Source: Thalassolituus sp. (GTDB taxonomy: Bacteria > Pseudomonadota > Gammaproteobacteria > Pseudomonadales > Oceanobacteraceae). From it: DNA of 35,082 bases. The stretch spans positions 1 to 35,082 of the forward strand of contig PDUK01000027.1 of the NCBI GenBank assembly GCA_006212115.1, written 5' to 3'. Below the pieces are notes generated by a model. The model had not been told where the DNA came from and did no database searches. It worked only from the letters and a program-made list of their open reading frames with translations. The position numbers and the translations under genes were made by a program. Below are positions 1 through 7,784 of the stretch, one piece after another (positions within the stretch are counted from its first letter, which is position 1; every line of letters starts with the position of its first letter).

Positions 1-725
1 ATGTCGATAGGCAGGCTGTAAGAAACAACAAATTTCAGATCGTCGTCCATGCTGTCTTCAGTTTCTTCGTCGATGATCTTGCTGGCAGTGAAAGACAGGT
101 TGTCGTTGTACGCGTAGCTCAGGTCAAGGTGAGTGTAGCCACCGTCAACGTCATCCATAGCCATACCAACTGTGGCACTGTACGCATCCATACCGTAGCC
201 GAGAGTCAGGTAGCTGTATTCGTCTGGGTTGCTTGATACTGGGTAGTAGTAAGAGAAAGACGCGCCTTCGTAGCCAAGAGATACAATAACCTCAGACAGG
301 TCGAAGGTGTTGCCGCTTGTATCTTGCTCAAGCGCATCAGGGGTAGTGTTGCCGTCTTCGTCGGTACGATCGTAGTAAGCGAAGTTACCAGCACTTGGGT
401 ATACATAAGACCACACAGAGATGTCATAAGAGAAACCTTCCATCTCACCGCCGTAGCCGATGTAGAGATCGTATTCATTTCCTGAAGCGCTGTCGCCGCT
501 TGAAGTCCAAACGCCAGCGTACGCACCGCCAACAGACAGGGCAATATCACCAGAAACCGCAGGAGAACCGTTACCCAGGTCCTGTCCACGCCACAGGTAC
601 ATGCTTGCAACGGCTGCAGATGCAGATACTTCTACAGCGTGATCGTCTGCTTGAGCCAGTTGAGCACCAGTCAGACCTGTAGTCATAACACCAGCGAGAG
701 CGATTGCTTTAGTCAGTTTTTTCAT
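1..725 (-). CDS. TorF-family putative porin (Gcw_chp type), partial
   Basis: The start codon is at 725-723 and the 3' end lies beyond the left window edge, so about 241 residues are visible. The N-terminus MKKLTKAIALAGVMTTG...AQA is a clear Sec signal peptide. The mature part shows SASAAVASMYLWRGQDLG followed by alternating polar/aromatic beta-strands rich in Tyr, Gly, Asp and Ser. That opening (strand, then LWRGQ/S) is typical of the TIGR02001 'gcw_chp'/TorF putative porins of proteobacteria. The role is inferred: outer-membrane uptake of small solutes. It is divergent from ubiK. In Pseudomonas relatives ubiK sits beside glnK-amtB, which fits the nitrogen-type promoter found upstream here (824-839, with an NtrC-like site at 968-984). 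The substrate cannot be read from sequence. Confidence 0.85.
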   Translation of the reverse strand, partial: MKKLTKAIALAGVMTTGLTGAQLAQADDHAVEVSASAAVASMYLWRGQDLGNGSPAVSGDIALSVGGAYAGVWTSSGDSASGNEYDLYIGYGGEMEGFSYDISVWSYVYPSAGNFAYYDRTDEDGNTTPDALEQDTSGNTFDLSEVIVSLGYEGASFSYYYPVSSNPDEYSYLTLGYGMDAYSATVGMAMDDVDGGYTHLDLSYAYNDNLSFTASKIIDEETEDSMDDDLKFVVSYSLPID

Positions 726-823
726 CGTTCTTTTTCCTATATACAGTTTTTTTTTTAGCTGTTGATCTTTCTAAGTTATGTTCACCGATGCAACGCACCG
801 ATTTCATTCTGTGATGTCCATAA

Positions 824-839
824 AGCAGGCTGCATGCCA
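824..839 (-). promoter_or_regulatory. sigma-54 (-24/-12) promoter of the porin
   Basis: On the minus strand the sequence is TGGCATGCAGCCTGCT. It keeps the invariant GG and GC separated by 10 bases and closely matches the consensus TGGCACG-N4-TTGCT. Transcription would start near 812, giving a leader of about 87 bases before the ATG at 725. Spacing and sequence are direct observations; function is inferred. Confidence 0.75.
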
Positions 840-967
840 ACCTTACCAATACCTTTAAAAATCAAAGGCTTAGGGTATTTTTAGTCAATTTTACAATCGT
901 TGACGCTTCCAAAATGGGGCATGAGTGGGTTTTAAGCACCCATTTATGGCACACCCGAACAGCTACG

Positions 968-984
968 TGCGCAATATTGGTGCA
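968..984. promoter_or_regulatory. NtrC-type enhancer site
   Basis: TGCGCAATATTGGTGCA is an imperfect palindrome closely resembling the NtrC sites of glnA promoters (TGCACC-N5-GGTGCA). It lies about 150-165 bases upstream of the predicted sigma-54 start of the porin, a usual distance for an NtrC enhancer. A weaker GCACC-containing stretch at 936-952 may be a second, degenerate site. Confidence 0.65.
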
Positions 985-1050
985 TATTCCATAACCACCT
1001 CGCAAAATCCCTTTCTGGTACACTAACGACCTGTAGACCGGAGGTATCCC

Positions 1051-1281
1051 ATGAAAGCCGACATGATCAAAAACCGTATCGAAGAATTATTACACCAAAG
1101 TCCATTTGCCAGCCTGTCATCTGACCTGAAGCTGGCCCTGCAAGCCCAACTGCAGAGTGTTATCACCAGTGCTAACCTGGTGACGCGTGAAGAGTTTGAT
1201 GTACAGGCGGAAGTGTTGCGTCGTACCAGTGCACGACTGGCGGAACTGGAAGAGCGAGTTGCTAAGTTAGAGGCAGAGTGA
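1051..1281 (+). CDS. ubiK: UbiK/YqiC accessory factor of ubiquinone biosynthesis
   Basis: This 76-residue protein of the BMFP/YqiC family has a full-length, typical layout. The N-terminal amphipathic segment MIKNRIEELLHQSP is followed by helical residues to about 45, and the C-terminal coiled coil is VTREEFDVQAEVLRRTSARL then AELEERVAKLE. In E. coli UbiK binds UbiJ and helps the aerobic ubiquinone (Ubi) complex in the cytosol or at the membrane. The start is supported by GGAGG 8 bases upstream. A strong terminator follows at 1302-1328, so it is a single-gene unit. Homologues commonly lie next to glnK-amtB and the YifB ATPase in pseudomonads; here the porin takes the flanking position. Confidence 0.93.
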   Translation: MKADMIKNRIEELLHQSPFASLSSDLKLALQAQLQSVITSANLVTREEFDVQAEVLRRTSARLAELEERVAKLEAE

Positions 1282-1301
1282 TCTGCTGATGCTTTGATGA
1301 G

Positions 1302-1328
1302 GCGGCCTGATGGCCGCTTTTTTTGTTT
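1302..1328 (+). terminator. Rho-independent terminator of ubiK
   Basis: The stem GCGGCC/GGCCGC (1302-1307 and 1312-1317) has a TGAT loop and is followed by seven T residues and a further T-rich run. It begins 21 bases after the ubiK stop. Confidence 0.93.
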
Positions 1329-1377
1329 TGTAGCCGCTAGCGCGGGCTGGCTTTTTTGACTGCCGACAGGGTTCTAT

Positions 1378-1573
1378 TGCCCTGTTTGGGGATTGCATCC
1401 CCGGGCGGGCAGCCCCTCCCCTGCTTCGCGCTTTCTGGGCCGTATTCCTTCACAGAACTTGAGAACCCTCGCAACGGGCCAATGCAGCATCCCTGCTGCC
1501 TGCCCCTTGCCCGGCATCCATGCCGAGGCCATGCGGGCTTCTCTCCATTCTGTTCGGCGGCCCCAGAGGCGCA
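1378..1573 (+). repeat. Left unit of an inverted mosaic repeat
   Basis: The unit starts with a 66-bp block (1378-1443) that matches the reverse complement of 1878-1943 at 65 of 66 positions. It ends with a 16-bp block (1558-1573) that is the exact reverse complement of 1747-1762. The 114 bases between the blocks are not visibly colinear with the right unit. Internal hairpins are GGGGAT-tgc-ATCCCC (1388-1402) and CGGCAT-cc-ATGCCG (1512-1525). The ORFs here in several frames are by-products of high GC; none has a credible start or family. Confidence 0.85.
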
Positions 1574-1746
1574 TTTATCAGTCCGCAAAAGTATCGTTCT
1601 TAATTAAATAGGTTTTACCGCAACGCTTTTTAGTGGGTGTGCCCACCCCTCGTTTCCAAATCAACACGTAGAGTGCGCATTACGCACCACACACTTTAAC
1701 GTTAAGACTAATATATCTTTGGAATACGATATTGAGGGCTAAATTC
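1574..1746. other. AT-rich spacer between the inverted units
   Basis: The 173-base spacer has lower GC than the flanking repeats. It carries two short hairpins, GTGGG-tgtg-CCCAC (1633-1646) and GTGCG-catta-CGCAC (1673-1687). The latter, preceded by CGTAGA, resembles a GTGCG...CGCAC palindrome dispersed in many bacterial genomes (from memory). No coding potential was recognised. Confidence 0.5.
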
Positions 1747-1943
1747 TGCGCCTCTGGGGCCGCTGAGATTTACGCCCGCTTTGAAGGCAACGAGAGGCAG
1801 GATGCCGAACGAGGCTCCATACGGGCATGGATGCCCGCCGGAGCCGTTTACCGGAAAAGCCAGTAAATATCAGAAACACGGCCCAGAAAGCGCGAAGCAG
1901 GGGAGGGGCCGCCCGCCCGGGGATGCAATCCCCAAACAGGGCA
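1747..1943 (-). repeat. Right unit of the inverted mosaic repeat
   Basis: This is the inverted partner of 1378-1573. Both end blocks are conserved at nearly the same separation (115 versus 114 bases), but the middle is replaced. The middle contains an extended hairpin at 1813-1845: outer stem GGCTCC/GGAGCC and inner stem CGGGCAT-gg-ATGCCCG. The unit lies just downstream of urtE (stop at 1993) and could act as its transcript end, although no T-run is present. Confidence 0.85.
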
Positions 1944-1992
1944 TCAAAACCCGGCGGCAGCTAAAGAAGCGCCCCCACGCCAGTGGCTACCA

Positions 1993-2691
1993 TTAAATAG
2001 CCAGAAGCTCCTTCGCTTCCTCAGAATGCTCAAGCTCCTCACCCGTCCCCTGACTCACTACTCTCCCCCGCTCGAGAATAATAAATTCATCAGCAAGTTC
2101 TTTCGCAAAGTCGAGGTACTGTTCAACAAGAACAATCGCCATATCACCGCGATCACGCAGTAGTTTAATCACCCTACCAATGTCTTTGATGATGGATGGC
2201 TGAATCCCCTCAGTCGGTTCATCAAGAATCAGCATTTTAGGGCGCAGTAGCAACGCACGAGCAATGGCCAATTGCTGTTGCTGGCCACCGGAGAGATCAC
2301 CGCCCCGCCGTTTGAGCATCTGCTGCAAAACCGGAAACAGTGAGAATACTTCCGGGTCGATAAAGCGCTGTGCCCGCGGTACTGCCGAGAAGGCAGTCTG
2401 TAGATTTTCTTCCACCGTCAGCTGCGGGAAGATATCCCGCCCCTGCGGCACAAACGCAATACCTTGTTTAGCACGATCATATGGCGCTAATTTCATGATG
2501 CTTTTGCCATCCCAGGCGATATCGCCCGAACCGGGTGCCAGGTGCCCAGCGAGGGATTTCATCAGGGTCGTTTTACCAACGCCATTTCGCCCCAGCACAC
2601 AGGTGACTTTACCTACGTCGGCTTTCATGCTGACGTTGTATAACGCCTGACTCGCGCCGTACGACACATTTAAATCTGTTACATTCAACAT
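1993..2691 (-). CDS. urtE: Urea ABC transporter ATP-binding protein UrtE
   Basis: This 232-residue LivF-type ATPase is of normal length. Visible motifs are Walker A GRNGVGKT (34-41), Q-loop VPQGR (81-85), signature LSGGQ (133-137) and Walker B MLILDEP (153-159). LVEQ (188-191) stands where many ABC proteins have the H-loop, as is usual in LivF proteins. The conserved phrase DEPTEGIQPSII (157-168) is strongly UrtE-like. It energises urea import with UrtD on the cytosolic face of the UrtBC channel. It is the last gene of the minus-strand urt operon; its ATG follows the urtD stop by one base, implying translational coupling. No T-rich terminator follows; the right repeat unit does. Confidence 0.96.
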   Translation of the reverse strand: MLNVTDLNVSYGASQALYNVSMKADVGKVTCVLGRNGVGKTTLMKSLAGHLAPGSGDIAWDGKSIMKLAPYDRAKQGIAFVPQGRDIFPQLTVEENLQTAFSAVPRAQRFIDPEVFSLFPVLQQMLKRRGGDLSGGQQQQLAIARALLLRPKMLILDEPTEGIQPSIIKDIGRVIKLLRDRGDMAIVLVEQYLDFAKELADEFIILERGRVVSQGTGEELEHSEEAKELLAI

Positions 2692-2692
2692 A

Positions 2693-3460
2693 TCAGCGCC
2701 CCAGATACACTTCGATAACCTGCTGGTTATTCTTCACATTAGCCAGACTGCCTTCTGCCAGTACAGACCCCTCGTGCAATACCGTCACACGGCAATCCAG
2801 TGCTTCAATGAAATCCATATCGTGCTCGACGACCATTAACGAATGCTTTTTAGAAAGCTCTTTAAATAACTCAGCGGTTTTCATGGTTTCTTCATCGGTC
2901 ATCCCTGCGGCCGGTTCATCGATCAACAGTAGCTCAGGCTCCTGCCCGAGCAACATGCCGATTTCCAACCACTGTTTCTGACCGTGAGATAAGCTGCCTG
3001 CGTCTTCGTACAGTCGATCTTTCAAATCAATCATGGATAAAATTTCATCAATTTTATCCTGCTTCGCACTCGTAAGTTTGTGCGTCAGCGCCTGCCAGAC
3101 TGAACGACCACCTTTCAATGACATTTCCAGATTTTCGAATACCGTAAGGCTTTCAATCACGCTGGGCTTCTGGAATTTTCGGCCTACGCCCATGTTCGCC
3201 ACCTGAGCTTCATCGAAACGCGTCAGGTCATGCTCATCATTAAATAGAATGGTGCCTTCATCAGGGCGGGTCTTTCCTGTGATCACATCCATCATGGTAG
3301 TTTTACCCGCACCGTTAGGACCAATGATCGCCCGCATTTCACCCGGCTCAATAAATAACGAAAGAGAGTTCAGTGCTTTAAAGCCATCAAAACTGACACT
3401 TACACCGTCCATATACAGAACAGTGGGTTGATCAATATGTTTGGTTTTTGCGAGGCTCAT
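2693..3460 (-). CDS. urtD: Urea ABC transporter ATP-binding protein UrtD
   Basis: This 255-residue LivG-type ATPase has Walker A GPNGAGKT (47-54), Q-loop around KFQKPS (95-100), signature LSHGQ (157-161), Walker B LLLIDEP (177-183) and H-loop VVEHDMDF (210-217). LSHGQKQWLEIGMLL is typical of UrtD. Its start overlaps the urtC stop by 4 bases (ATGA), and urtE begins one base after its stop, so urtCDE are tightly coupled. It should pair with UrtE in a heterodimeric ATPase. Confidence 0.96.
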   Translation of the reverse strand: MSLAKTKHIDQPTVLYMDGVSVSFDGFKALNSLSLFIEPGEMRAIIGPNGAGKTTMMDVITGKTRPDEGTILFNDEHDLTRFDEAQVANMGVGRKFQKPSVIESLTVFENLEMSLKGGRSVWQALTHKLTSAKQDKIDEILSMIDLKDRLYEDAGSLSHGQKQWLEIGMLLGQEPELLLIDEPAAGMTDEETMKTAELFKELSKKHSLMVVEHDMDFIEALDCRVTVLHEGSVLAEGSLANVKNNQQVIEVYLGR

Positions 3461-4629
3461 ATTTTGCCCTCCGCATTATCCGTAGCGGGCTTACCAGACT
3501 GGCCGCCCCCGCCGGAGGAGAAAAACTTATCTTTAATCTGTGCCCATAAACCGACCACGCCTTTTGGCAGATACAAGGTCGTCAGGACAAACAAGCCACC
3601 CAGCATAAATAACCAGAGCTCAGCAAAAGCACCGGTGAAGTAGGTTTTCGCATAATTAACCAGTACAGCGCCGATCACGGCACCAAATAAGGTTCCACGC
3701 CCGCCCACTGCGACCCAGATAATCATCTCAATCGAATTAATTGGTGCAAATTCGCCGGGGTTAATAATACCGACCTGAGGAACATATAAGGCGCCGGCAA
3801 CGCCCGCGAGCATGGCGGACACCACAAAGACAAAGAGCTTGTACCACTCGACCCGATACCCCAAGAAACGAGCACGTGATTCACTATCACGAATTGCGAC
3901 CAGCACTCTTCCGAGCTTCGACGTCACAATAAATCGGCTGATTAAATAACCAAGTATCAACGCAATGCCGGACGCAAAGAAGAGCGCAGCGCGAGTAGAG
4001 TCCGCCTGTAAGTCAAAGCCTAAGATATCTTTAAAGTCTGTCAGGCCGTTGTTACCACCGAATCCCATGTCGTTACGGAAAAATGCCAACAGCAGCGCGT
4101 ATGTCAGTGCCTGTGTGATAATCGAGAGATAGACACCGGTAACGCGTGAGCGGAAAGCCAGAGCTCCAAATACAAAGGCAAGAATCCCCGGCGCTGCGAG
4201 CACCATCACCATGGCAAACCAGAACTGATCAAAGCCATACCAGTACCAAGGCAACTCCGTCCAATTCAGAAAGACCATAAAGTCGGGAAGTTCCGGGTTG
4301 GCGTATACGCCGCGGTCACCAATCTGGCGCATCAGATACATGCCCATCGCATACCCGCCCAGAGCAAAGAAAGCGCCGTGTCCTAGACTGAGAATACCGC
4401 AGTATCCCCAGATCAGGTCCACCGCGACCGCCAATAGGGCATAGCAGAGGTACTTACCAAGTAGTGTCATGGTGTACGTCGAGACGTGAAAAGCAGAGCC
4501 TTCCGGAAACATCAGGTTGCAGAAGGGCACAATCACGGCAATCGCTAGGATGATTGCCATCATTCGACGCCCCGCAACATCATTCATAATCAGCCGGGTT
4601 AAAGGGCCGCCTTTTATTTCTTGTTTCAT
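3457..4629 (-). CDS. urtC: Urea ABC transporter permease UrtC
   Basis: This LivM-type inner-membrane permease has 390 residues when started at 4629. That ATG (MKQEIKGGPLTRL) has AGGAG 7-8 bases upstream, overlapping the urtB stop. The more upstream in-frame start at 4659 would lie inside urtB and has no such site. There are about ten hydrophobic segments, the first at AIILAIAVIVPFCNLMF. Family motifs include WGYCGILSLGHGAFFALGGY and VAVGGRGTLFGAVIGA. The C-terminus is hydrophilic with a short Gly run. It forms the channel with UrtB and ends with an ATGA overlap on urtD. Confidence 0.95.
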   Translation of the reverse strand: MKQEIKGGPLTRLIMNDVAGRRMMAIILAIAVIVPFCNLMFPEGSAFHVSTYTMTLLGKYLCYALLAVAVDLIWGYCGILSLGHGAFFALGGYAMGMYLMRQIGDRGVYANPELPDFMVFLNWTELPWYWYGFDQFWFAMVMVLAAPGILAFVFGALAFRSRVTGVYLSIITQALTYALLLAFFRNDMGFGGNNGLTDFKDILGFDLQADSTRAALFFASGIALILGYLISRFIVTSKLGRVLVAIRDSESRARFLGYRVEWYKLFVFVVSAMLAGVAGALYVPQVGIINPGEFAPINSIEMIIWVAVGGRGTLFGAVIGAVLVNYAKTYFTGAFAELWLFMLGGLFVLTTLYLPKGVVGLWAQIKDKFFSSGGGGQSGKPATDNAEGKI

Positions 4630-4639
4630 AGTGCGCTCC

Positions 4640-6262
4640 TTAACCCATATCCGCGGCACGGCCTTTCAGGGCAAACAACCCGCGAGGACGCTTCTGGATA
4701 AACAGAATAATAAATATCAATACGAGAATTTTAGCGACGACCGCGCCCGCCCAGGGTTCCAGTAGTTTATTAACAACACCTAAAGACATGGCGCCAACTA
4801 AGGTGCCCCAGAGGTTACCCACACCGCCGAACACAACGACCATAAAGGAATCGATAATGTAGGCTTGCCCCATATTAGGACCGACGTTGGTCAACTGGGA
4901 TAAGGCCACACCAGCAATACCGGCAATCCCTGAGCCGAGTCCAAATGTCAGGGCATCGACCCAACCGGTACGAATACCCATTGAGCTGGCCATCGGGCGG
5001 TTCATGGTGACGGCACGCATCTGTAATCCAAACAGCGTTCGCTTTAAAACGAGAGCCAGAAGTGCCAGTACCAGCAAGCTAAAAATAATGATGTACAAGC
5101 GATTAAACGTCAGCTCAAGCGCTGGGTTAATCATAAAGGTACCCGCCATCCAGTCAGGCGTGGCGACTTCACGGTTTAACGGGCTGAATACGGAGCGGAC
5201 AGCTTGTTGCAACACGAGGCTGATACCGAAGGTCGCAAGCAGTGTTTCCAGAGGGCGTCCGTACAAGTGACGAATCACGCCCCGCTCAATCGCAATACCG
5301 ACTAATCCACTGACCAAAAAGGCCGCCGGAATAGCGACGACGAGAGACATACCTATGTGGTCTGGCATCAATTGCTGCACTACATACGTGGTGTAAGCCC
5401 CCAGCATAATCATTTCACCATGGGCCATATTAATAACACCCATCACACCGAAGGTGATGGCAAGACCAATTGCCGCCAGTAAAAGAACGGCGCCCAGTGC
5501 GAGGCCGAAATACAAATTCTCTGCAACGCTATTCAGCGTTAACAGGCTTTCAATTTTTTCGATGGCCTCGTTCACTGCCTGTAACTCAGTCGTACGACCA
5601 TCTGCTTCGGCAGAGCGTTGAAAGTTCGCCAACGCGCCTCGCACATCCGGGTATAAGGAACCCGATAACAATGAAATACCTTCGAGACGCTGAGCTTCGT
5701 TATCGGCATCGAGTAAGCGGATGCCTTTCACTAGCAAGAGAACTTCATTTACATCTGTATTCTTTTCAGTATTCAGCGCCTGTTCCAGAGTTTCAGGATC
5801 AAGATCATCGGCAGATTTAAGAAGGTTAACTGCGGCTTGCATACGCTGCTCAGGGTCATCGGAGAAAACCTGCAATCGAGCAATACCACCTCGAAGAACA
5901 ATACGCAGTTTGTTATTAACACTGATCTTTTTTATGTCGCGCTTACTTTTCAGTACGACTTCCTTGCCCGTAAAAAAGCTGGTAATGGCGTCATCACCAT
6001 TAATCACAATTACGCGATCGTCTTTTCGGTAATACAGATCGCCATCGACCATTACCTGCATAAATTTAAGGGTATTCGGATCTTCGATCGTGGTGAGGCG
6101 CTCGGTCAGCGCCTGCTTTTCACGAAACCCTGCATCAATAAGTTCTTGAGCAATTGCATGCAGCGCGGTGTTGGGTTTTTCGGGCGATGCATCAGCCCCG
6201 GCCACCACAGGGTACATAACACACGCGAACAGCAATACCGTCCGTTGGATAACAGATAACAT
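4640..6262 (-). CDS. urtB: Urea ABC transporter permease UrtB
   Basis: This 540-residue permease has the N-terminal extension that marks UrtB. A signal peptide (MLSVIQRTVLLFACVMYPVV...GADA) is followed by a ~220-residue periplasmic, mostly helical domain with the repeat-like phrase VNEAIEKIESLLTLN. A LivH-type membrane domain starts near residue 250. Family motifs are ITFGVMGVINMAHGEMIMLG and VVFGGVGNLWGTLVGA. The start has AGGTG 7 bases upstream. It is separated from urtA by about 98 bases that contain two strong hairpins (6288-6348), unlike the tight urtBCDE junctions. Confidence 0.95.
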   Translation of the reverse strand: MLSVIQRTVLLFACVMYPVVAGADASPEKPNTALHAIAQELIDAGFREKQALTERLTTIEDPNTLKFMQVMVDGDLYYRKDDRVIVINGDDAITSFFTGKEVVLKSKRDIKKISVNNKLRIVLRGGIARLQVFSDDPEQRMQAAVNLLKSADDLDPETLEQALNTEKNTDVNEVLLLVKGIRLLDADNEAQRLEGISLLSGSLYPDVRGALANFQRSAEADGRTTELQAVNEAIEKIESLLTLNSVAENLYFGLALGAVLLLAAIGLAITFGVMGVINMAHGEMIMLGAYTTYVVQQLMPDHIGMSLVVAIPAAFLVSGLVGIAIERGVIRHLYGRPLETLLATFGISLVLQQAVRSVFSPLNREVATPDWMAGTFMINPALELTFNRLYIIIFSLLVLALLALVLKRTLFGLQMRAVTMNRPMASSMGIRTGWVDALTFGLGSGIAGIAGVALSQLTNVGPNMGQAYIIDSFMVVVFGGVGNLWGTLVGAMSLGVVNKLLEPWAGAVVAKILVLIFIILFIQKRPRGLFALKGRAADMG

Positions 6263-6287
6263 AGTTCACCTGGGAGAAAGAGAAGAT

Positions 6288-6348
6288 GGAGGCAGGAAAA
6301 CCCCTGCCTCCGTGTCTAGGGCATTTCTGAACAATTCAGAGGTGCCCT
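6288..6348 (-). promoter_or_regulatory. Tandem hairpins between urtA and urtB
   Basis: Two stem-loops lie in the urtA-urtB gap. The first on the transcript has stems AGGGCA/TGCCCT (6318-6323, 6343-6348) enclosing TCTGAA-caa-TTCAGA (6326-6340). The second is GGAGGCAGG/CCTGCCTCC (6288-6296, 6303-6311) with a 6-base loop. Neither has a T-run downstream. They are therefore better read as mRNA stabilisers or partial attenuators that keep the binding-protein transcript more abundant than the downstream genes. Confidence 0.6.
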
Positions 6349-6360
6349 GGAACTGAACGA

Positions 6361-7674
6361 TTACTCGCCAGCGACCGTTGAGCCACCACAGGTCTTGGTG
6401 ACAGTGTTGTAGTTGCCGCAGTTCACTGGAGCAGTCCAGTCAGAAATGAGGTTTGCGCTTTCTGGCAGATAATCTGTCCATGCATCGCCTTTCACTTCGG
6501 CATCTGTCGCCCATACGATTTCGAACTGACCGTCTTCCTGAATCTCACCAATCAGAACTGGCTTGGATAGGTGGTGGTTTTCGTTCATCACCGCGGTACC
6601 GCCTGTCAGGTTAGGTACTTCGATGCCGTACATTGCAGAGCGTACTTTATCGACATCCGCAGAGCCTGCTTTTTCAACTGCTTCTGCCCACATGCTGAAG
6701 CCAATGTAGGTCGCTTCCATTGGGTCGTTGGTTACGCGGTCTTCGTCACCAATGTAGTTCTGCCAAGCTTCAATGAACTCATCGTTCGCTTCACTTTCCG
6801 CACTCTGGAAGTAGTTCCAGGCTGCCAGGTGACCCACCAGAGGAGCAGTATCAAAACCAGACAGTTCTTCTTCACCAACAGAGAAAGCAACTACCGGGAT
6901 ATCTTCAGAAGCGACACCCTGGTTAGCCAGTTCTTTGTAGAAAGGAACGTTTGCGTCACCGTTGATGGTAGAAACCACCGCAGTTTTCTTACCTGCGCTA
7001 CCGAACTTCTTCACATCAGAAACGATGGTCTGCCAGTCGCTGTGACCAAATGGCGTGTAGTTCACCATGATGTCTTTTTCAGCAACGCCTTTTGACTTGA
7101 GGTATGACTCAAGAATTTTGTTGGTCGTACGCGGGTAAACGTAGTCTGTACCGGCAAGTACAAAACGCTCAACACCGAGATCATTAATCAGATAATCAAC
7201 CGCAGGAATAGCCTGCTGGTTTGGCGCAGCACCTGTGTAGAAAACATTGTAAGAAGATTCTTCACCTTCGTACTGTACCGGGTAGAACAGCAGGCCGTTC
7301 AGTTCTTCTACTACTGGAAGAACAGACTTACGGGATACAGAAGTCCAGCAACCGAAGATCACATCAACGTCTTCTTTTTCCAGCAGTTCACGGGTTTTCT
7401 CCGCGAACAACGGCCAGTTTGAAGCAGGGTCTACAACCACTGGCTCCAGTTTCTTACCCAGCAGACCGCCTTTTTTGTTTTGCTCTTCGATCATCATCAG
7501 AACGGTATCTTTCAGAGTCGTCTCTGAAATAGCCATGGTACCTGAGAGAGAGTGCAATACGCCTACTTTAATGGTGTCATCTGCTGCATTAGCGATGCTT
7601 ACGCCTGCCGCCATTGCAGTCATACCAATAATTTGTGACGCCTTAATCAGAGTTTTGAGACTTACTTTTTTCAT
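6361..7674 (-). CDS. urtA: Urea ABC transporter substrate-binding protein UrtA
   Basis: This 437-residue periplasmic binding protein of the amide/urea type (Peripla_BP_5, FmdD-like) has a signal peptide MKKVSLKTLI...IANA ending near residue 30. Conserved UrtA phrases include KVGVLHSLSGTMAISE, FGCWTSVSRKSVLPVVE and LLFYPVQYEGEESS. Further phrases are VLAGTDYVYPRTTNKI, FGHSDWQTIVSDVK and GGTAVMNENHHLSKP. It captures urea and delivers it to UrtBC. The start is preceded by AAGGAAATAATT, a good ribosome binding site. A sigma-54 promoter lies about 95-110 bases upstream. It is the first gene of urtABCDE; no urease gene is in the window. Confidence 0.96.
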   Translation of the reverse strand: MKKVSLKTLIKASQIIGMTAMAAGVSIANAADDTIKVGVLHSLSGTMAISETTLKDTVLMMIEEQNKKGGLLGKKLEPVVVDPASNWPLFAEKTRELLEKEDVDVIFGCWTSVSRKSVLPVVEELNGLLFYPVQYEGEESSYNVFYTGAAPNQQAIPAVDYLINDLGVERFVLAGTDYVYPRTTNKILESYLKSKGVAEKDIMVNYTPFGHSDWQTIVSDVKKFGSAGKKTAVVSTINGDANVPFYKELANQGVASEDIPVVAFSVGEEELSGFDTAPLVGHLAAWNYFQSAESEANDEFIEAWQNYIGDEDRVTNDPMEATYIGFSMWAEAVEKAGSADVDKVRSAMYGIEVPNLTGGTAVMNENHHLSKPVLIGEIQEDGQFEIVWATDAEVKGDAWTDYLPESANLISDWTAPVNCGNYNTVTKTCGGSTVAGE

Positions 7675-7768
7675 AATTATTTCCTTTTTATGGTCAGGAT
7701 TATGTCCGGCCTCAACTCTATAAACTGGGGGTGTGTAGAGTGGGCTGTTATAAAACCGATTCTATATG

Positions 7769-7784
7769 AGCAATCGTCATACCA
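7769..7784 (-). promoter_or_regulatory. sigma-54 (-24/-12) promoter of urtABCDE
   Basis: The minus strand reads TGGTATGACGATTGCT. The GG and GC are 10 bases apart and the TTGCT half is perfect, with two mismatches in the TGGCACG half. The predicted transcription start is near 7758, giving a leader of about 84 bases. GTGC/GCAC words occur upstream (7853, 7864, 7877, 7907), but no properly spaced NtrC palindrome was found. Confidence 0.7.

Larger units (their letters stand above)
726..1050. other. Divergent intergenic region, porin/ubiK
   Basis: This 325-base gap is relatively AT-rich and holds the sigma-54 promoter and NtrC-like site of the porin. It also contains the ubiK ribosome binding site GGAGG at about 1040-1044. 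I found no convincing sigma-70 pair for ubiK; TACACT at 1019-1024 could be a -10 element, but no good -35 precedes it. Confidence 0.6.

Noticed and set aside
206-682. ORFs on both strands within the porin gene
   Set aside because: They lie wholly inside the porin reading frame, which has a signal peptide and barrel pattern; they have no features of their own.
1337-1996. Several ORFs of 66-83 codons on both strands sharing GPESAKQGRG-type peptides
   Set aside because: The shared peptide is simply the translation of the inverted 66-bp repeat. There are no ribosome binding sites and the frames overlap each other on both strands.
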